DNA of 64,000 bases from assembly GCA_024998595.1 (NCBI GenBank), contig JACOEK010000004.1:372001-436000 (forward strand), in the 5' to 3' direction. Below, piece after piece: positions 33,977 to 42,193 of this stretch (its first letter is position 1; each line of letters begins with the position of its first letter). Source of the DNA: Nitrospira sp. Its GTDB lineage: Bacteria > Nitrospirota > Nitrospiria > Nitrospirales > Nitrospiraceae. The position numbers and the translations under genes are program-made. The notes under the pieces were generated by a model. That model saw nothing but the letters and a program-made list of their open reading frames with translations. It had not been told where the DNA came from and did no database searches.

Positions 33977-34010
33977 TAAAAAAAGGGAAGGCTGCGGAGC
34001 CTTCCCTTTT
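33977..34010 (-). terminator. Rho-independent terminator after rplM-rpsI
   Basis: Minus-strand reading gives the stem AAGGGAAGGCT, loop CCGC, stem AGCCTTCCCTT, then a run of T (TTTTTTTATT). It lies 25 bp after the rpsI stop and would end the ribosomal protein transcript before argC. Confidence 0.85.
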
Positions 34011-34034
34011 GAACCCTGTCGCTCCAGTCGATCG

Positions 34035-34427
34035 TTACCGCTTCGAGTATTGGAAGCGCTTTCTGGCACCCTTCTGACCGTACTTCTTACGTTCTTTCAC
34101 ACGAGAATCGCGGGTCAGGAGGCCTTCCTTCTTGATGGGAGCGCGGAACGCCGCGCTCATGATGACCAGCGCTTTCGAGATGGCATGGCGGAGAGCACCG
34201 GCTTGGCCTGCCGGGCCACCACCATAGACGGTGGCGCGGACGGAATATTTGCCCGCCACCCCGGCTAACTCAAACGGAAATTGAATCACATTCCGTAGCG
34301 TCGGGCGGGGAAACGCCTTTTCCAGCGGCTTCTCGTTGACGACGATGTCGCCAGCGGCTGCGGTGACCCATGCGCGCGCGATCGCGCTTTTTCTCTTTCC
34401 GGTTGCGTACTGCGTCATTGCTGCCAT
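34035..34427 (-). CDS. rpsI: 30S ribosomal protein S9
   Basis: 130 aa with the universal S9 features: TGKRKSAIARAWV near the N-terminus, GGGPAGQAGALRHAISKAL in the middle, and the C-terminal KKYGQKGARKRFQYSKR whose basic tail reaches the P-site tRNA. Translated after rplM, with a gap of 42 bp. Transcription ends at the hairpin 33977-34010. Confidence 0.98.
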   Translation of the reverse strand: MAAMTQYATGKRKSAIARAWVTAAAGDIVVNEKPLEKAFPRPTLRNVIQFPFELAGVAGKYSVRATVYGGGPAGQAGALRHAISKALVIMSAAFRAPIKKEGLLTRDSRVKERKKYGQKGARKRFQYSKR

Positions 34428-34469
34428 ATCAGGCGGTCTCCTTCACTGATCGAATTCAAAGATTAAAAA

Positions 34470-34910
34470 TCACAACGAGAGTGATTCCAGTTTTTGCGCT
34501 TGGTGCGGGTGTGTTGCGCCGGCGTACACGCGCAACTTTTTCGCCATGTGGTTGCCGAGTGGATTCTTGGGCAGCATACCCTCGATGGCCTTCGTCAACA
34601 GTTTGGTTGGGTCCTTTCGGTGAATATGCTCTGCAGTGAGCGTCTTCAAGCCGCCAGGAAATCCGCTGTGAGTCGAATAGGTCTTGCTCTCCATCTTGTT
34701 GCCGGTGAGCACGACTTTCTCTGCGTTGACAATGACGACATGATCCCCGGTATCGACATGGGGAGTAAAGGTCGGCTTATGTTTGCCTCGCAGTAGCGTG
34801 GCGACTTTTGCCGCAAGGCGGCCAAGTGTCTTGCCCTCGGCGTCCACGAGGTACCATTTTCGTTGCACGTTAGCGGGTTTCTCGAGATACGTTTTTGTCA
34901 TGGTCTCCAT
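34470..34910 (-). CDS. rplM: 50S ribosomal protein L13
   Basis: 146 aa (143 if started at the second ATG, 34901). [40 protein letters not shown] and [20 protein letters not shown] are L13 signatures. An early-assembly 50S protein, first gene of the rplM-rpsI operon. A 14-bp tandem duplication lies just upstream (34925-34952). Confidence 0.97.
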   Translation of the reverse strand: METMTKTYLEKPANVQRKWYLVDAEGKTLGRLAAKVATLLRGKHKPTFTPHVDTGDHVVIVNAEKVVLTGNKMESKTYSTHSGFPGGLKTLTAEHIHRKDPTKLLTKAIEGMLPKNPLGNHMAKKLRVYAGATHPHQAQKLESLSL

Positions 34911-34924
34911 CTACTCCTGCACGA

Positions 34925-34952
34925 AAGGATTCTAATGTAAGGATTCTAATGT
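34925..34952. repeat. Exact 14-bp tandem duplication upstream of rplM
   Basis: AAGGATTCTAATGT occurs twice back to back in the 55-bp gap between a bifunctional-nuclease gene and rplM. A short inverted repeat GTGAGG/CCTCAC follows at 34951-34969, at the stop of the upstream gene. Confidence 0.6.
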
Positions 34953-34965
34953 GAGGTATGAGGCC

Positions 34966-35454
34966 TCACGCCTGTTGGGTTTCGGTATTGTTGGCGTCCA
35001 GTTTATTGATCCATGCGTCTAAGTGCACGGCGGTCCGCCGGTTGAGTACATCCTGCGTCGCATAAATCGGGCAGCCTGCGCGAAGCGCCAGAGCAATGGC
35101 ATCGCTCGGTCTCGCATCCAAGGTTCGATGAAGTCCCTTGGAGGCAAACGCGATGCTTGCATAATACGTACTGCTCTTCACGTCCGTAATTACCACCCGC
35201 TCAATGCGAACGCCGAGGTGATCCGCAAAGCTTCGAATGAGGTCGTGGCTCATAGGCCGTGGTGTCACCACATGTTCCATGGCGAGACGAATCGCGTTAC
35301 CTTCTGCGGAGCCTACCCAGATCGGCAAGGTCACCGTCGCATCTTCACTTTTCAGAACGACGATGCGAGTGTCGGTGTTCCCGTCGTCCAGTACTTGTTT
35401 GACGGACAGGGCGACCAACTCCGAGGCTTCATTCTGTGGCGCGGCGGCATCCAT
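34966..35454 (-). CDS. Bifunctional nuclease (DUF151/BFN) family protein 2
   Basis: 162 aa. It is a DUF151/bifunctional-nuclease domain with DTRIVVLKSEDATVTLPIWV, EGNAIRLAMEHVVTPRPMSH, DLIRSFADHL, ASIAFASKGLHRTLDARPSD and AIALALRAGCPIYATQDVLN in the standard order. BFN proteins have DNase and RNase activity in plants and are widespread in bacteria without a fixed role. It follows the homologous gene at 35460 by five bases, so the two are a tandem duplication and co-translated. Confidence 0.9.
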   Translation of the reverse strand: MDAAAPQNEASELVALSVKQVLDDGNTDTRIVVLKSEDATVTLPIWVGSAEGNAIRLAMEHVVTPRPMSHDLIRSFADHLGVRIERVVITDVKSSTYYASIAFASKGLHRTLDARPSDAIALALRAGCPIYATQDVLNRRTAVHLDAWINKLDANNTETQQA

Positions 35455-35459
35455 TTTGA

Positions 35460-35954
35460 TTAGGTGTCCAATTTGCCGAAGTCTTCGGGCTTCAGGTTTT
35501 CAAGCCATTGTTCCAGCTCTTCGGACGACTGTTTTTTAATCACCTTCTCGCTGGCAAAAATCGGGGCGCTGGTTCGAAGAGCCAGGGCGATCGCATCGCT
35601 AGGGCGAGAGTCGACGGTATATTCAGAGTCTTCGTACATTAAATGGATGGTGGCGAAATACGTGTTGTCATTCAGATCTGTAATCACGACGCTGATGATC
35701 TTGGCATCGAACGTTTCCAAAAATGACTTCATCAAGTCGTGAGTCATCGGACGGGGTGCAGTTACGCTCTCGAGCGCAAGACCGATGGCGCTCGCTTCCG
35801 ATTTTCCCACCCAGATCGGCAACATGTCTGAATTCTCTTCGTCTCGCAACACCACTATATAGGCATTGTTGTAGGGGTCGAAGATGAGCCCCTTGACCCG
35901 CATTTGTGTAATCACGGCGGGAGTATCCTTCCCGATGTCGGCCAAAAACCTCAA
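35460..35954 (-). CDS. Bifunctional nuclease (DUF151/BFN) family protein 1
   Basis: 164 aa. Same domain as its neighbour (IVVLRDEENSDMLPIWVGKS, ALESVTAPRPMTHDLMKSFL, DSRPSDAIALALRTSAPIFA), with a short extra N-terminal strand (MRVKGLIFDPYNNAYIVVLR). The ATG at 35954 sets the start. Upstream gene of a pair of paralogues. Two adjacent copies suggest distinct partners or a heteromer, which is inference. Confidence 0.9.
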   Translation of the reverse strand: MRFLADIGKDTPAVITQMRVKGLIFDPYNNAYIVVLRDEENSDMLPIWVGKSEASAIGLALESVTAPRPMTHDLMKSFLETFDAKIISVVITDLNDNTYFATIHLMYEDSEYTVDSRPSDAIALALRTSAPIFASEKVIKKQSSEELEQWLENLKPEDFGKLDT

Positions 35955-36084
35955 GAATAGGGCACTCTATCACTTCCGAAATCAGAGTGTCAATGAATTC
36001 AATGTCGTAACGGAGCAGGGATGGATGGTTGAAGAGTGCGCCGTACTTCCACGTTCTCACCTGCCGAGTTGAAGAGAAGGGATA

Positions 36085-36121
36085 AGCCCGTCCACCTCGC
36101 GCATCATGCGGGCGACGGGCT
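36085..36121 (-). terminator. Hairpin after the YggX-like gene
   Basis: AGCCCGTC and GACGGGCT form the outer stem around CGCATCATGCG-type pairing. It lies 15 bases after the minus-strand stop at 36136 and is followed by a pyrimidine-rich TTATCCCTTCTCTTC stretch. Probably a terminator in the minus direction. Confidence 0.55.
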
Positions 36122-36135
36122 GTCTCCACTGGGTC

Positions 36136-36417
36136 TTATGTGCCGGCTGGCCGGAAGTTCTGGTCCAGCTTTGAGGTATCGGTTTCCTCACCGAGCTTCA
36201 AGAACGCCTTCATTTGCTTTTTGACGAGTTCACGGCCGCTTTCATCGCCGAGATTGACCTGATATTCGTTGATGACCATCACTCGCATGCCCTCCCACTT
36301 CTTCCAGCAGGGCTTGCAGACCTTGGCCTTAATCTCTGCTTCGAGTTTCCCGAGGAACAGCATATCAGTAATAGCTTCGCCTGCCTGGCCGCAGGTGACA
36401 CATTGCACATCCGCCAT
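36136..36417 (-). CDS. Fe(2+)-trafficking protein (YggX-like) with added Cys pairs
   Basis: 93 aa from the ATG at 36417, which has the perfect ribosome site GGAGGCAACT; an upstream ATG at 36429 overlaps that site. The middle and end (VMVINEYQVNLGDESGRELV then KKQMKAFL) resemble YggX, which protects Fe-S clusters from oxidation. Classical YggX has one Cys, near VQCVK. This protein has CVTCGQAG and CKPCWKKW instead, two CxxC pairs that could bind Zn or Fe. Function in iron handling is inferred from the C-terminal similarity. Confidence 0.6.
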   Translation of the reverse strand: MADVQCVTCGQAGEAITDMLFLGKLEAEIKAKVCKPCWKKWEGMRVMVINEYQVNLGDESGRELVKKQMKAFLKLGEETDTSKLDQNFRPAGT

Positions 36418-36594
36418 AGTTGCCTCCATAAAGTCAGCGAGTTCTCATTTCATTGTAAAACGCGCCATTCTAGCATCCGTGTCGTTCAGAAAAAAGAGTG
36501 GGTCGTGTAGATTGACGGGCTCTCGGGTTCATGCTAAAAAAGCGTCCCCTCAATTCTGAGGATCATTAGCTGAATGTCGCAGTACGAAACAGGT

Positions 36595-36681
36595 GCCCGG
36601 ATGGCGGAACTGGCAGACGCGCCGGACTCAAAATCCGGTTCTCGCAAGAGAGTGGGAGTTCGACCCTCCCTCTGGGCACCA
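36595..36681 (+). tRNA. tRNA-Leu (anticodon CAA)
   Basis: An 87-nt class II tRNA including the encoded CCA. The acceptor GCCCGGA pairs with TCTGGGC (one G-U pair). The anticodon stem CCGGA/TCCGG encloses the loop CTCAAAA, so the anticodon is CAA, reading UUG. The variable arm is long (CTCGCAAGAGAG region), as in tRNA-Leu. GTTCGAC is the T-loop. The plus-strand frame across this locus (36574-36891) is an artefact. Confidence 0.95.
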
Positions 36682-36832
36682 ATAACATTCAACCTCAATG
36701 CAGCTCTTGACGCCTGCCGTGTATGTCCCGATCAAGCACCAACTGTTTCAATGAATGTCGACGGAGCGCGAATGAATTGGGCTGTGCAAGGTGCGACGAC
36801 ACCATATAGTGGATGTCACGGCCGAAAACCTC

Positions 36833-36861
36833 TTGACATGATGTGGGGGTTAGCCTATAGT
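36833..36861 (+). promoter_or_regulatory. Sigma-70-type promoter for the exported protein at 36958
   Basis: TTGACA (36833-36838), a 17-bp spacer, then TATAGT (36856-36861). This is close to the consensus. It leaves a leader of about 90 bases before the gene, whose ribosome site is AAGGAGGCAGC. Confidence 0.75.
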
Positions 36862-36957
36862 TCGCCCGAATTTGCCATGGAATACTTATGACTCGGTTAG
36901 TTTATTGTCGTCCATCATCAATCTCTTATCAATTCCAACTCACTAAGGAGGCAGCAC

Positions 36958-37740
36958 ATGCGTAACGTGTTGGCACTTGGAGCTGCGGTGCTTTTCATCA
37001 GCTCCGTTGGTGTTGCAGGCGCTCAAGAGCGTTTGCCACAGTCCTCGTCGGGATCAGGATTCGGTGTCGGCACCGGAGTCGGAGACGTGTCGGGCAACTC
37101 CGGCCGTACGGCCGCGTTCGATCGGTCCGCGTTCATGGAACGCCTTTCCCAAGCGGAAACGGTGTTTGGACGTGTACTCGCCATCGATATTCCCGGTGGA
37201 AAGCTTCACCTGGAGACGGGTGGCAGCTCTCATGATGAAGGCCGCGCCGGAACCGGTGCGATGTCTTCGCTCACTCTTTATATTGATGATAAGACCAATC
37301 TTGACCAGATGCGTGCGTTGAATGCCGGTGATGACATTTCAGTGCAGGTTGTTGAGCCGGTAAATCAACGGGCGGAGCAGGGTGTCTACGGGACTGGCCG
37401 CAAGCTCGTGCGAGAGATCTATCTATTCCGCGGCAACGAGAAGCTGGCTGGTTTTGGTGGTCTTGGCCAACGGCCCGCCCCCTCGACCGAGCGCGGCATT
37501 GAAACCAATTCTGCCACCAACACTGGTGGCCCGGTGGGCGGAGTATTCCCAGGAACGGTCACCAGTGGCGTAGTTACCACCACGGTGGGTGAGTTCACTG
37601 GAACCGCACCGTGCTGGAACTGTGAACCGCAGCCGGGATGGGGTTATCAGACCGTCACTCCTGAAACCAAACTTCAGAACAAGTCTGACTATGGGACCGA
37701 TGGTGCCAAGCCCAATCTGCAGAAGGGCTGGACGAACTAA
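36958..37740 (+). CDS. Exported protein, unknown function, strong expression signals
   Basis: 260 aa. A signal peptide (MRNVLALGAAVLFISSVGVA then GAQE) is clear. The mature protein has a Gly/Ser-rich start (SSSGSGFGVGTGVGDVSG), then a domain with VFGRVLAIDIPGGKLHLETG and LTLYIDDKTNLDQMRALNAG that reads like a small OB or beta-barrel fold. It ends in a Gly/Thr-rich tail with a CWNC pair (APCWNCEPQP). A near-consensus promoter, AAGGAGG ribosome site and a strong terminator show a monocistronic, probably abundant, periplasmic protein. No family is recognised. Confidence 0.65.
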   Translation: MRNVLALGAAVLFISSVGVAGAQERLPQSSSGSGFGVGTGVGDVSGNSGRTAAFDRSAFMERLSQAETVFGRVLAIDIPGGKLHLETGGSSHDEGRAGTGAMSSLTLYIDDKTNLDQMRALNAGDDISVQVVEPVNQRAEQGVYGTGRKLVREIYLFRGNEKLAGFGGLGQRPAPSTERGIETNSATNTGGPVGGVFPGTVTSGVVTTTVGEFTGTAPCWNCEPQPGWGYQTVTPETKLQNKSDYGTDGAKPNLQKGWTN

Positions 37741-37747
37741 GAGCTAA

Positions 37748-37810
37748 GGCCATTCTGATGGCCGCTTTGTTGAGCGGGGTGCTTCGTAAGAGGCACCCCG
37801 CTTTGCTTTT
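37748..37810 (+). terminator. Double hairpin terminator of the exported protein gene
   Basis: GGCCAT-TCTG-ATGGCC (37748-37763) is followed by AGCGGGGTGC...GCACCCCGCT (37773-37802) and then TTTGCTTTT. The second hairpin is a good rho-independent terminator. Confidence 0.85.
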
Positions 37811-37883
37811 CGTGCAAGCGTCACTGTTGCAACAGCATGGGACGCTTGGTACCATCAACTCATCACTTCACTCGAGATACTGA

Positions 37884-38144
37884 ATGTCCGACTCACCAGC
37901 ACACGTTCACACGCCTGACGAAGAATTGGATCTTCGTGGGGTCATTTGTCCGTACAATTTCGTGAAGACGAAGCTCAAGCTCGAAAGCATGGCTCCCGGG
38001 CAATTACTTCTCGTTCACCTGGATGATGGGGACCCCATTCGCAATGTGCCTCGCAGCGTCAGTGATGATGGGCATGATGTAGTTTCGCAGGAGCGTGCTG
38101 AACAGTCTTTTCGCGTTGTGATACGAAAGCGTCTCGACGAATAA
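37884..38144 (+). CDS. TusA-family sulfurtransferase-like protein
   Basis: 86 aa with the TusA fold: ELDLRGVICPYNFVKTKLKL, LLVHLDDGDPIRNVPRSVSD and a C-terminal VVIRKRLDE. The catalytic Cys is in CPYN; the usual motif is CPxP, so the second Pro is replaced by Asn. TusA proteins relay persulfide sulfur for tRNA thiolation or Moco and sulfur oxidation. It ends four bases from the convergent methylase gene. Confidence 0.85.
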   Translation: MSDSPAHVHTPDEELDLRGVICPYNFVKTKLKLESMAPGQLLLVHLDDGDPIRNVPRSVSDDGHDVVSQERAEQSFRVVIRKRLDE

Positions 38145-38148
38145 GTTG

Positions 38149-38919
38149 TCATGCGGGTCCCTGTGCTGCCTTGCCTCGTTCCTTCAGGCCCTCCACGATT
38201 ACAGTCACCTGCGATGCACGGTTGTGAAATGAATCCCTAGCCAGGACCGTTCGGACTCGTCCCCTCACGACGTTCTCTGTGGATTTTGTGAGGTCCAGCG
38301 CCACCACCACTCGTCGATTACCGAATATGTTGGAGATGAGGGAGAGGAGATGGGGGAGCGTTTGTGCCGCAGGTAGAAAGATCATGGTTCGGGGCTCGGA
38401 TCGCAGTGATTGAAGCCGATGTGTCATGTTGCGCAGCCCGCGGGACCAACGCCCTTCGAAGAGAAATGCGTCGCCGTCCAGGCCACACAGTGCAGCTGCC
38501 GCAACCACGACAGACGTTCCTGGAATCACCTCAATAGGGATGTGTTCCTTCGATGCCGCTGCGATCAACACCCTGCCGGGATCGTAGATCGCAGGCATGC
38601 CGCAGTCTGAAACCAAGGCAATGTGAAATCCTTGTCTGAGTCGTTCCAGCAGAACGGGCGCTTTCTCAGCGGCATTTTTCCGATCATAGGTCGTGACAAC
38701 GGCCTGCACGTTGTGATGGGTAAGTAGCGCCTGGGTAGACTGGGGATTTTTGGCGGCAATCAAATCGACTTGTCGAAGCGTCGAGAGGGCTCGAACGGTG
38801 AGATCATCCGGATGCCCAATCGGTACCCCTACGATGAACAACCTTCCTGGTTCTGCTTCCGATTGAGCGCACTTTCCTTGACTCCGTTCTCGTCGCATCG
38901 ATATAATTTCCAGTTCCAA
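38149..38919 (-). CDS. Tetrapyrrole-methylase-fold rRNA methyltransferase, RsmI-like
   Basis: 256 aa. GRLFIVGVPIGHPDDLTVRA matches the SAM-binding start of RsmI (16S rRNA C1402 2'-O-methyltransferase), and ALVSDCGMPAIYDPGRVLIA and EVIPGTSVVVAAAALCGLDG are typical. The loop IAAKNPQSTQALLTHHNVQA differs from the family's usual AEDTR, and the C-terminal FYESPHR-type segment is not obvious (MIFLPAAQTLPHLLSLISNI instead). RsmI-like is the best guess; a divergent paralogue is possible. It diverges from the CcsA/HemX gene at 38964. Confidence 0.7.
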   Translation of the reverse strand: MELEIISMRRERSQGKCAQSEAEPGRLFIVGVPIGHPDDLTVRALSTLRQVDLIAAKNPQSTQALLTHHNVQAVVTTYDRKNAAEKAPVLLERLRQGFHIALVSDCGMPAIYDPGRVLIAAASKEHIPIEVIPGTSVVVAAAALCGLDGDAFLFEGRWSRGLRNMTHRLQSLRSEPRTMIFLPAAQTLPHLLSLISNIFGNRRVVVALDLTKSTENVVRGRVRTVLARDSFHNRASQVTVIVEGLKERGKAAQGPA

Positions 38920-38963
38920 AAAAAAGTGGCTTTGCGCTGAAATGTTGCGAGGATAGGGGCTAT

Positions 38964-39770
38964 ATGTCGTCGGTTTTCTTCATGCTCACGATGGGCCTGT
39001 ATTTCGTGAGCACGGTGTGCTACCTGGCCTATTTGCTCCGGCGGGCTGAAACTCTCTCAAAGGTTTCGCTCGGCATCACGGCTGTCGGGTTTGCCACTCA
39101 CACCGTCGCGCTCGTCGCACGAATGGCTGATTCCAGCCAAGCCCAATTGCCGACATTTCACGAAGCCCTGTCATTTTTTTCCTGGATGCTGATTCTGGTC
39201 TTCCTTGCCGTAGAATTCCGGCGGCAGCTCCACGTCCTCGGCTCCTTCATCGTACCACTGGCGCTGGTGTCCCTTGTCACCGCGGCGGCATTTCGTTCAG
39301 ATGAGACGTCCAGCCTTCAACCCGTCTTCAAAACGCTGTGGGTGCATGTGACCCTCAGTATGCTGGGAACCGTAGGTTTTGCCGTCGCCTTCGTCGCGGG
39401 GGTGATGTATCTCATTCAGGATGGTCTTCTCAAGTCAAAGCGCTTCAATGTGCTCTACGCGAAACTGCCCGCCTTGGATTATCTTGATCATTTGAATCAG
39501 CAATCGATCGTGATGGGGTTTCCCCTCTTAACGCTCGGCATCATCAGCGGCGCGTTTTCGGCGGAGATCGTTCGGGGATCCTATGTGAACTGGAACCCTG
39601 AGCAAACCTGGGCCATGGTGACGTGGGGCTTCTACTTCGCCGTGTTGGTCGGGCGCTTGACGATCGGTTGGCGGGCCAAACGAGCGGCGTATCTCACGAT
39701 CATCGGATTTGCCGGCGTCATTCTGACCTTGATCGGCGTCGTGCTGAAAAGTCACGGTTCGGTGTCCTGA
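38964..39770 (+). CDS. CcsA/HemX-family membrane protein (cytochrome c assembly or heme-related)
   Basis: 268 aa, a polytopic membrane protein with about eight helices (for example FFMLTMGLYFVSTVCYLAYL, LWVHVTLSMLGTVGFAVAFV, WAMVTWGFYFAVLVGRLTIG). The conserved His of ccsA/ccmC-type heme-handling proteins lies in the LWVHVTLSM segment and the Trp-rich WNPEQTWAMVTW is the tryptophan-rich loop. In many bacteria HemX precedes hemA, as here: its stop TGA overlaps the hemA ATG by one base. It could modulate GluTR or export heme; this is inference. Confidence 0.85.
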   Translation: MSSVFFMLTMGLYFVSTVCYLAYLLRRAETLSKVSLGITAVGFATHTVALVARMADSSQAQLPTFHEALSFFSWMLILVFLAVEFRRQLHVLGSFIVPLALVSLVTAAAFRSDETSSLQPVFKTLWVHVTLSMLGTVGFAVAFVAGVMYLIQDGLLKSKRFNVLYAKLPALDYLDHLNQQSIVMGFPLLTLGIISGAFSAEIVRGSYVNWNPEQTWAMVTWGFYFAVLVGRLTIGWRAKRAAYLTIIGFAGVILTLIGVVLKSHGSVS

Positions 39771-41176
39771 TGCATGTCATTGTTGTCGGGTTGAGCCACA
39801 AGACCGCTCCGGTCGAGATTCGTGAGAAGCTCGCCGTTCCTGAAAGCCGTCTCCGCGAAGCGCTCAGTCGTCTCTGTACGTACCCGGGTGTGCGCGAGGG
39901 ACTGCTGCTCTCCACATGTAACCGCGTCGAAGTGTACGCCGTCGTCGAAGACTTGGAAAGCGGCTACGGACGTGTACAGGAATTCCTGGCCGATACTCAT
40001 CTTTCTCTATCCTCGGAACATCTCACCCCGCATCTTTACTGGCATGCCGGCGACCGTGCCATCAGCCATCTTTTCCGCGTCGCGTCAAGTCTCGATTCCA
40101 TGATCGTCGGTGAATCCCAAATTCTCGGACAGATCAAAGATGCGTTCGAGGTGGCCCTGACGCACAAGGCGTCCGGGTTGTTGCTCAACAAGATCGTCAA
40201 AAAAGCCATTTCGGTCGCTAAACGTGTGCGGACCGAAACCAAAATTGCCGAGACCGCCGTGTCCGTGAGTTACGCGGCCGTGGAGCTGGCCAAGAAGATC
40301 TTTTCGAATTTGACCGAGAAGACGGTGTTGTTGATCGGGGCCGGGGAGATGGCGAAGTTGGCGGCCCGTCATCTGATTGCCAACGGGGTACGCCAGGTGA
40401 GGATCACCACGCGGAACTTCCAACATGGTTTGGAGTTGGCCCAGAAGTTTAACGGCACTGCTGTTCCGTTTGAAGACTACAAGACGGAACTGGCCGGGGC
40501 GGATATCGTGCTCGTGTCCACCGGAGCGTCACATTATCTGATCACAGCCGACGATGTGCAGCGAGCGATGCGACAGCGAATGAGTCGGCCCATGTTTTTG
40601 ATCGATATCTCCGTGCCGCGCAACATCGATCCTGCGGTGAGGCCGATCGACGACGCGTTCCTCTTCGACATCGACGATCTCCACATGCGGGTTGAGCAGA
40701 ATCGGGAAGATCGGTTGCGGGAAGCGGCCAAAGCCGAGCAGATGGTGGTCGAAGAAGTGGCCGTGCTCGGACAGTGGCTGCAATCGTTGGAAGTGACACC
40801 GACCATTGTCGCTTTGCGCGGCCGGACCGAAGAAATCAAGCGGCGAGAGGTCGAGAAGGTTCTTGCCCGACTGGCGCATCTATCCTCGGAGGATCGAGCG
40901 GCCGTGGAAGCGTTGGCGTCGGCCATTGTGAATAAAATGGTGCATGGCACCATGGTGACATTGAAAGCCGAGGCCACATCTTCCAGCGGGGCGGCCTATG
41001 TCGATGCGGCCCGCCGGTTTTTTAGCCTTGAGGACGCGCCTGCCGCATACCCGCCCGCACAGACGGATGTGCAGGATGTGCCGGAAGAAAACGGCGCCGG
41101 GAACGGCGCCAATCGATTTTCCGGGGAGGCATTGGTACAGCATTCAACGAAGGAGCAAGGCCGGCGAGTGAGCTGA
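39770..41176 (+). CDS. hemA: Glutamyl-tRNA reductase
   Basis: 468 aa from the ATG at 39770, translationally coupled to the upstream HemX/CcsA-like gene. GLSHKTAPVEIREKLAVPES and LLSTCNRVEVYAVVEDL, with the catalytic Cys50, are diagnostic. VGESQILGQIKDAFEVAL and the NADPH domain (VLLIGAGEMAKLAARHLIAN) follow. The C-terminal dimerisation helices (EEIKRREVEKVLARLAHLSS) are present. It makes glutamate-1-semialdehyde from charged tRNA-Glu, the first committed step to heme. The longer upstream frame to 39623 is rejected. Confidence 0.97.
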   Translation: MHVIVVGLSHKTAPVEIREKLAVPESRLREALSRLCTYPGVREGLLLSTCNRVEVYAVVEDLESGYGRVQEFLADTHLSLSSEHLTPHLYWHAGDRAISHLFRVASSLDSMIVGESQILGQIKDAFEVALTHKASGLLLNKIVKKAISVAKRVRTETKIAETAVSVSYAAVELAKKIFSNLTEKTVLLIGAGEMAKLAARHLIANGVRQVRITTRNFQHGLELAQKFNGTAVPFEDYKTELAGADIVLVSTGASHYLITADDVQRAMRQRMSRPMFLIDISVPRNIDPAVRPIDDAFLFDIDDLHMRVEQNREDRLREAAKAEQMVVEEVAVLGQWLQSLEVTPTIVALRGRTEEIKRREVEKVLARLAHLSSEDRAAVEALASAIVNKMVHGTMVTLKAEATSSSGAAYVDAARRFFSLEDAPAAYPPAQTDVQDVPEENGAGNGANRFSGEALVQHSTKEQGRRVS

Positions 41177-41263
41177 CAGGCATCGCCGGTGATCCCCCAT
41201 GAGCAGATTATCCCTTATCGACGCCCCATTCTTGACAGCCGACCGATTTGATTGCGGGTTCCG

Positions 41264-42193
41264 ATGAGTCGCGCGCTTATTCTCGGGACGCGTGGCAGCA
41301 AGTTGGCCGTGCATCAGAGTGAGTGGGTTCAGGCGCGCCTCCAGGAACTGGCCCCCGGTGTCACCATCTCACTGAAGCGCATCCAAACCTCGGGTGACAA
41401 AATTCTCGATGTACCGCTGGCGAAAATCGGCGGCAAGGGGCTGTTTGTCAAAGAAATCGAGGATGCGCTCCTGAGCGGGGAGATCGACCTCGCCGTCCAC
41501 AGCATGAAGGATGTCCCGACGGCGTTGCCGGACGGCCTCGATATTCTCTGTGTACCCCCCCGTGAAGATGCGCGCGACGCGCTGATCACGCGGGATGGGT
41601 GCCGCCTGGATGACCTGAAGCCCGGTGCCCGCATTGGTACCAGCAGTCTGCGGCGCCAAGCCCAGCTGCTGCACCATCGTCCCGATTTTGTGATTGAGAT
41701 GCTCCGTGGCAATTTGGACACTCGTCTGAGGAAATTACGCGAGGGACAATATGATGCCATCGTGTTGGCCGCTGCAGGCTTGCGCCGGTTGGGGTGGGAT
41801 GCAGAAATCACGGAATACTTGCCGGTGGAGCTCAGCCTGCCCGCCATCGCTCAGGGAGCGCTGGGCATCGAGGCGCGCCGTGACGATGCCTTCGTGCGGG
41901 AGTTGTTAGGGCGATTTGAGCATCAACCGACCCGCACTACCGTAACGGCGGAGCGCGCATTGCTGCATCGCCTGGAAGGAGGCTGTCAGGTTCCCATCGC
42001 GGCACATGCTCTCCTGGATGGAGAGAGCCTGAAGCTGGACGGCCTTGTGGCCAGCGTTGATGGCCGGCGGGTGATTCGGCAGCACATCCAAGGCCGGGCC
42101 ACAGACGCGCATCAACTCGGTACCACACTTGCGGAACGGCTGTTGTCGGCTGGTGGAGACGTGATCCTCAAGGAGATCTACGGGCGAGCGTGA
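41264..42193 (+). CDS. hemC: Porphobilinogen deaminase (hydroxymethylbilane synthase)
   Basis: 309 aa from the ATG at 41264; a TTG at 41252 is an alternative. LGTRGSKLAVHQSEWVQARL, GGKGLFVKEIEDALLSGEID, HSMKDVPTALPDG and GTSSLRRQAQLL are highly conserved. Cys241 in RLEGGCQVPIAAHAL carries the dipyrromethane cofactor. It polymerises four porphobilinogens. The stop overlaps the start of the next gene. Confidence 0.97.
   Translation: MSRALILGTRGSKLAVHQSEWVQARLQELAPGVTISLKRIQTSGDKILDVPLAKIGGKGLFVKEIEDALLSGEIDLAVHSMKDVPTALPDGLDILCVPPREDARDALITRDGCRLDDLKPGARIGTSSLRRQAQLLHHRPDFVIEMLRGNLDTRLRKLREGQYDAIVLAAAGLRRLGWDAEITEYLPVELSLPAIAQGALGIEARRDDAFVRELLGRFEHQPTRTTVTAERALLHRLEGGCQVPIAAHALLDGESLKLDGLVASVDGRRVIRQHIQGRATDAHQLGTTLAERLLSAGGDVILKEIYGRA

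Noticed and set aside
36574-36891. Plus-strand ORF beginning in the tRNA-Leu gene
   Set aside because: It reads across the tRNA and has the typical false MAELADAPDSKSGS start.
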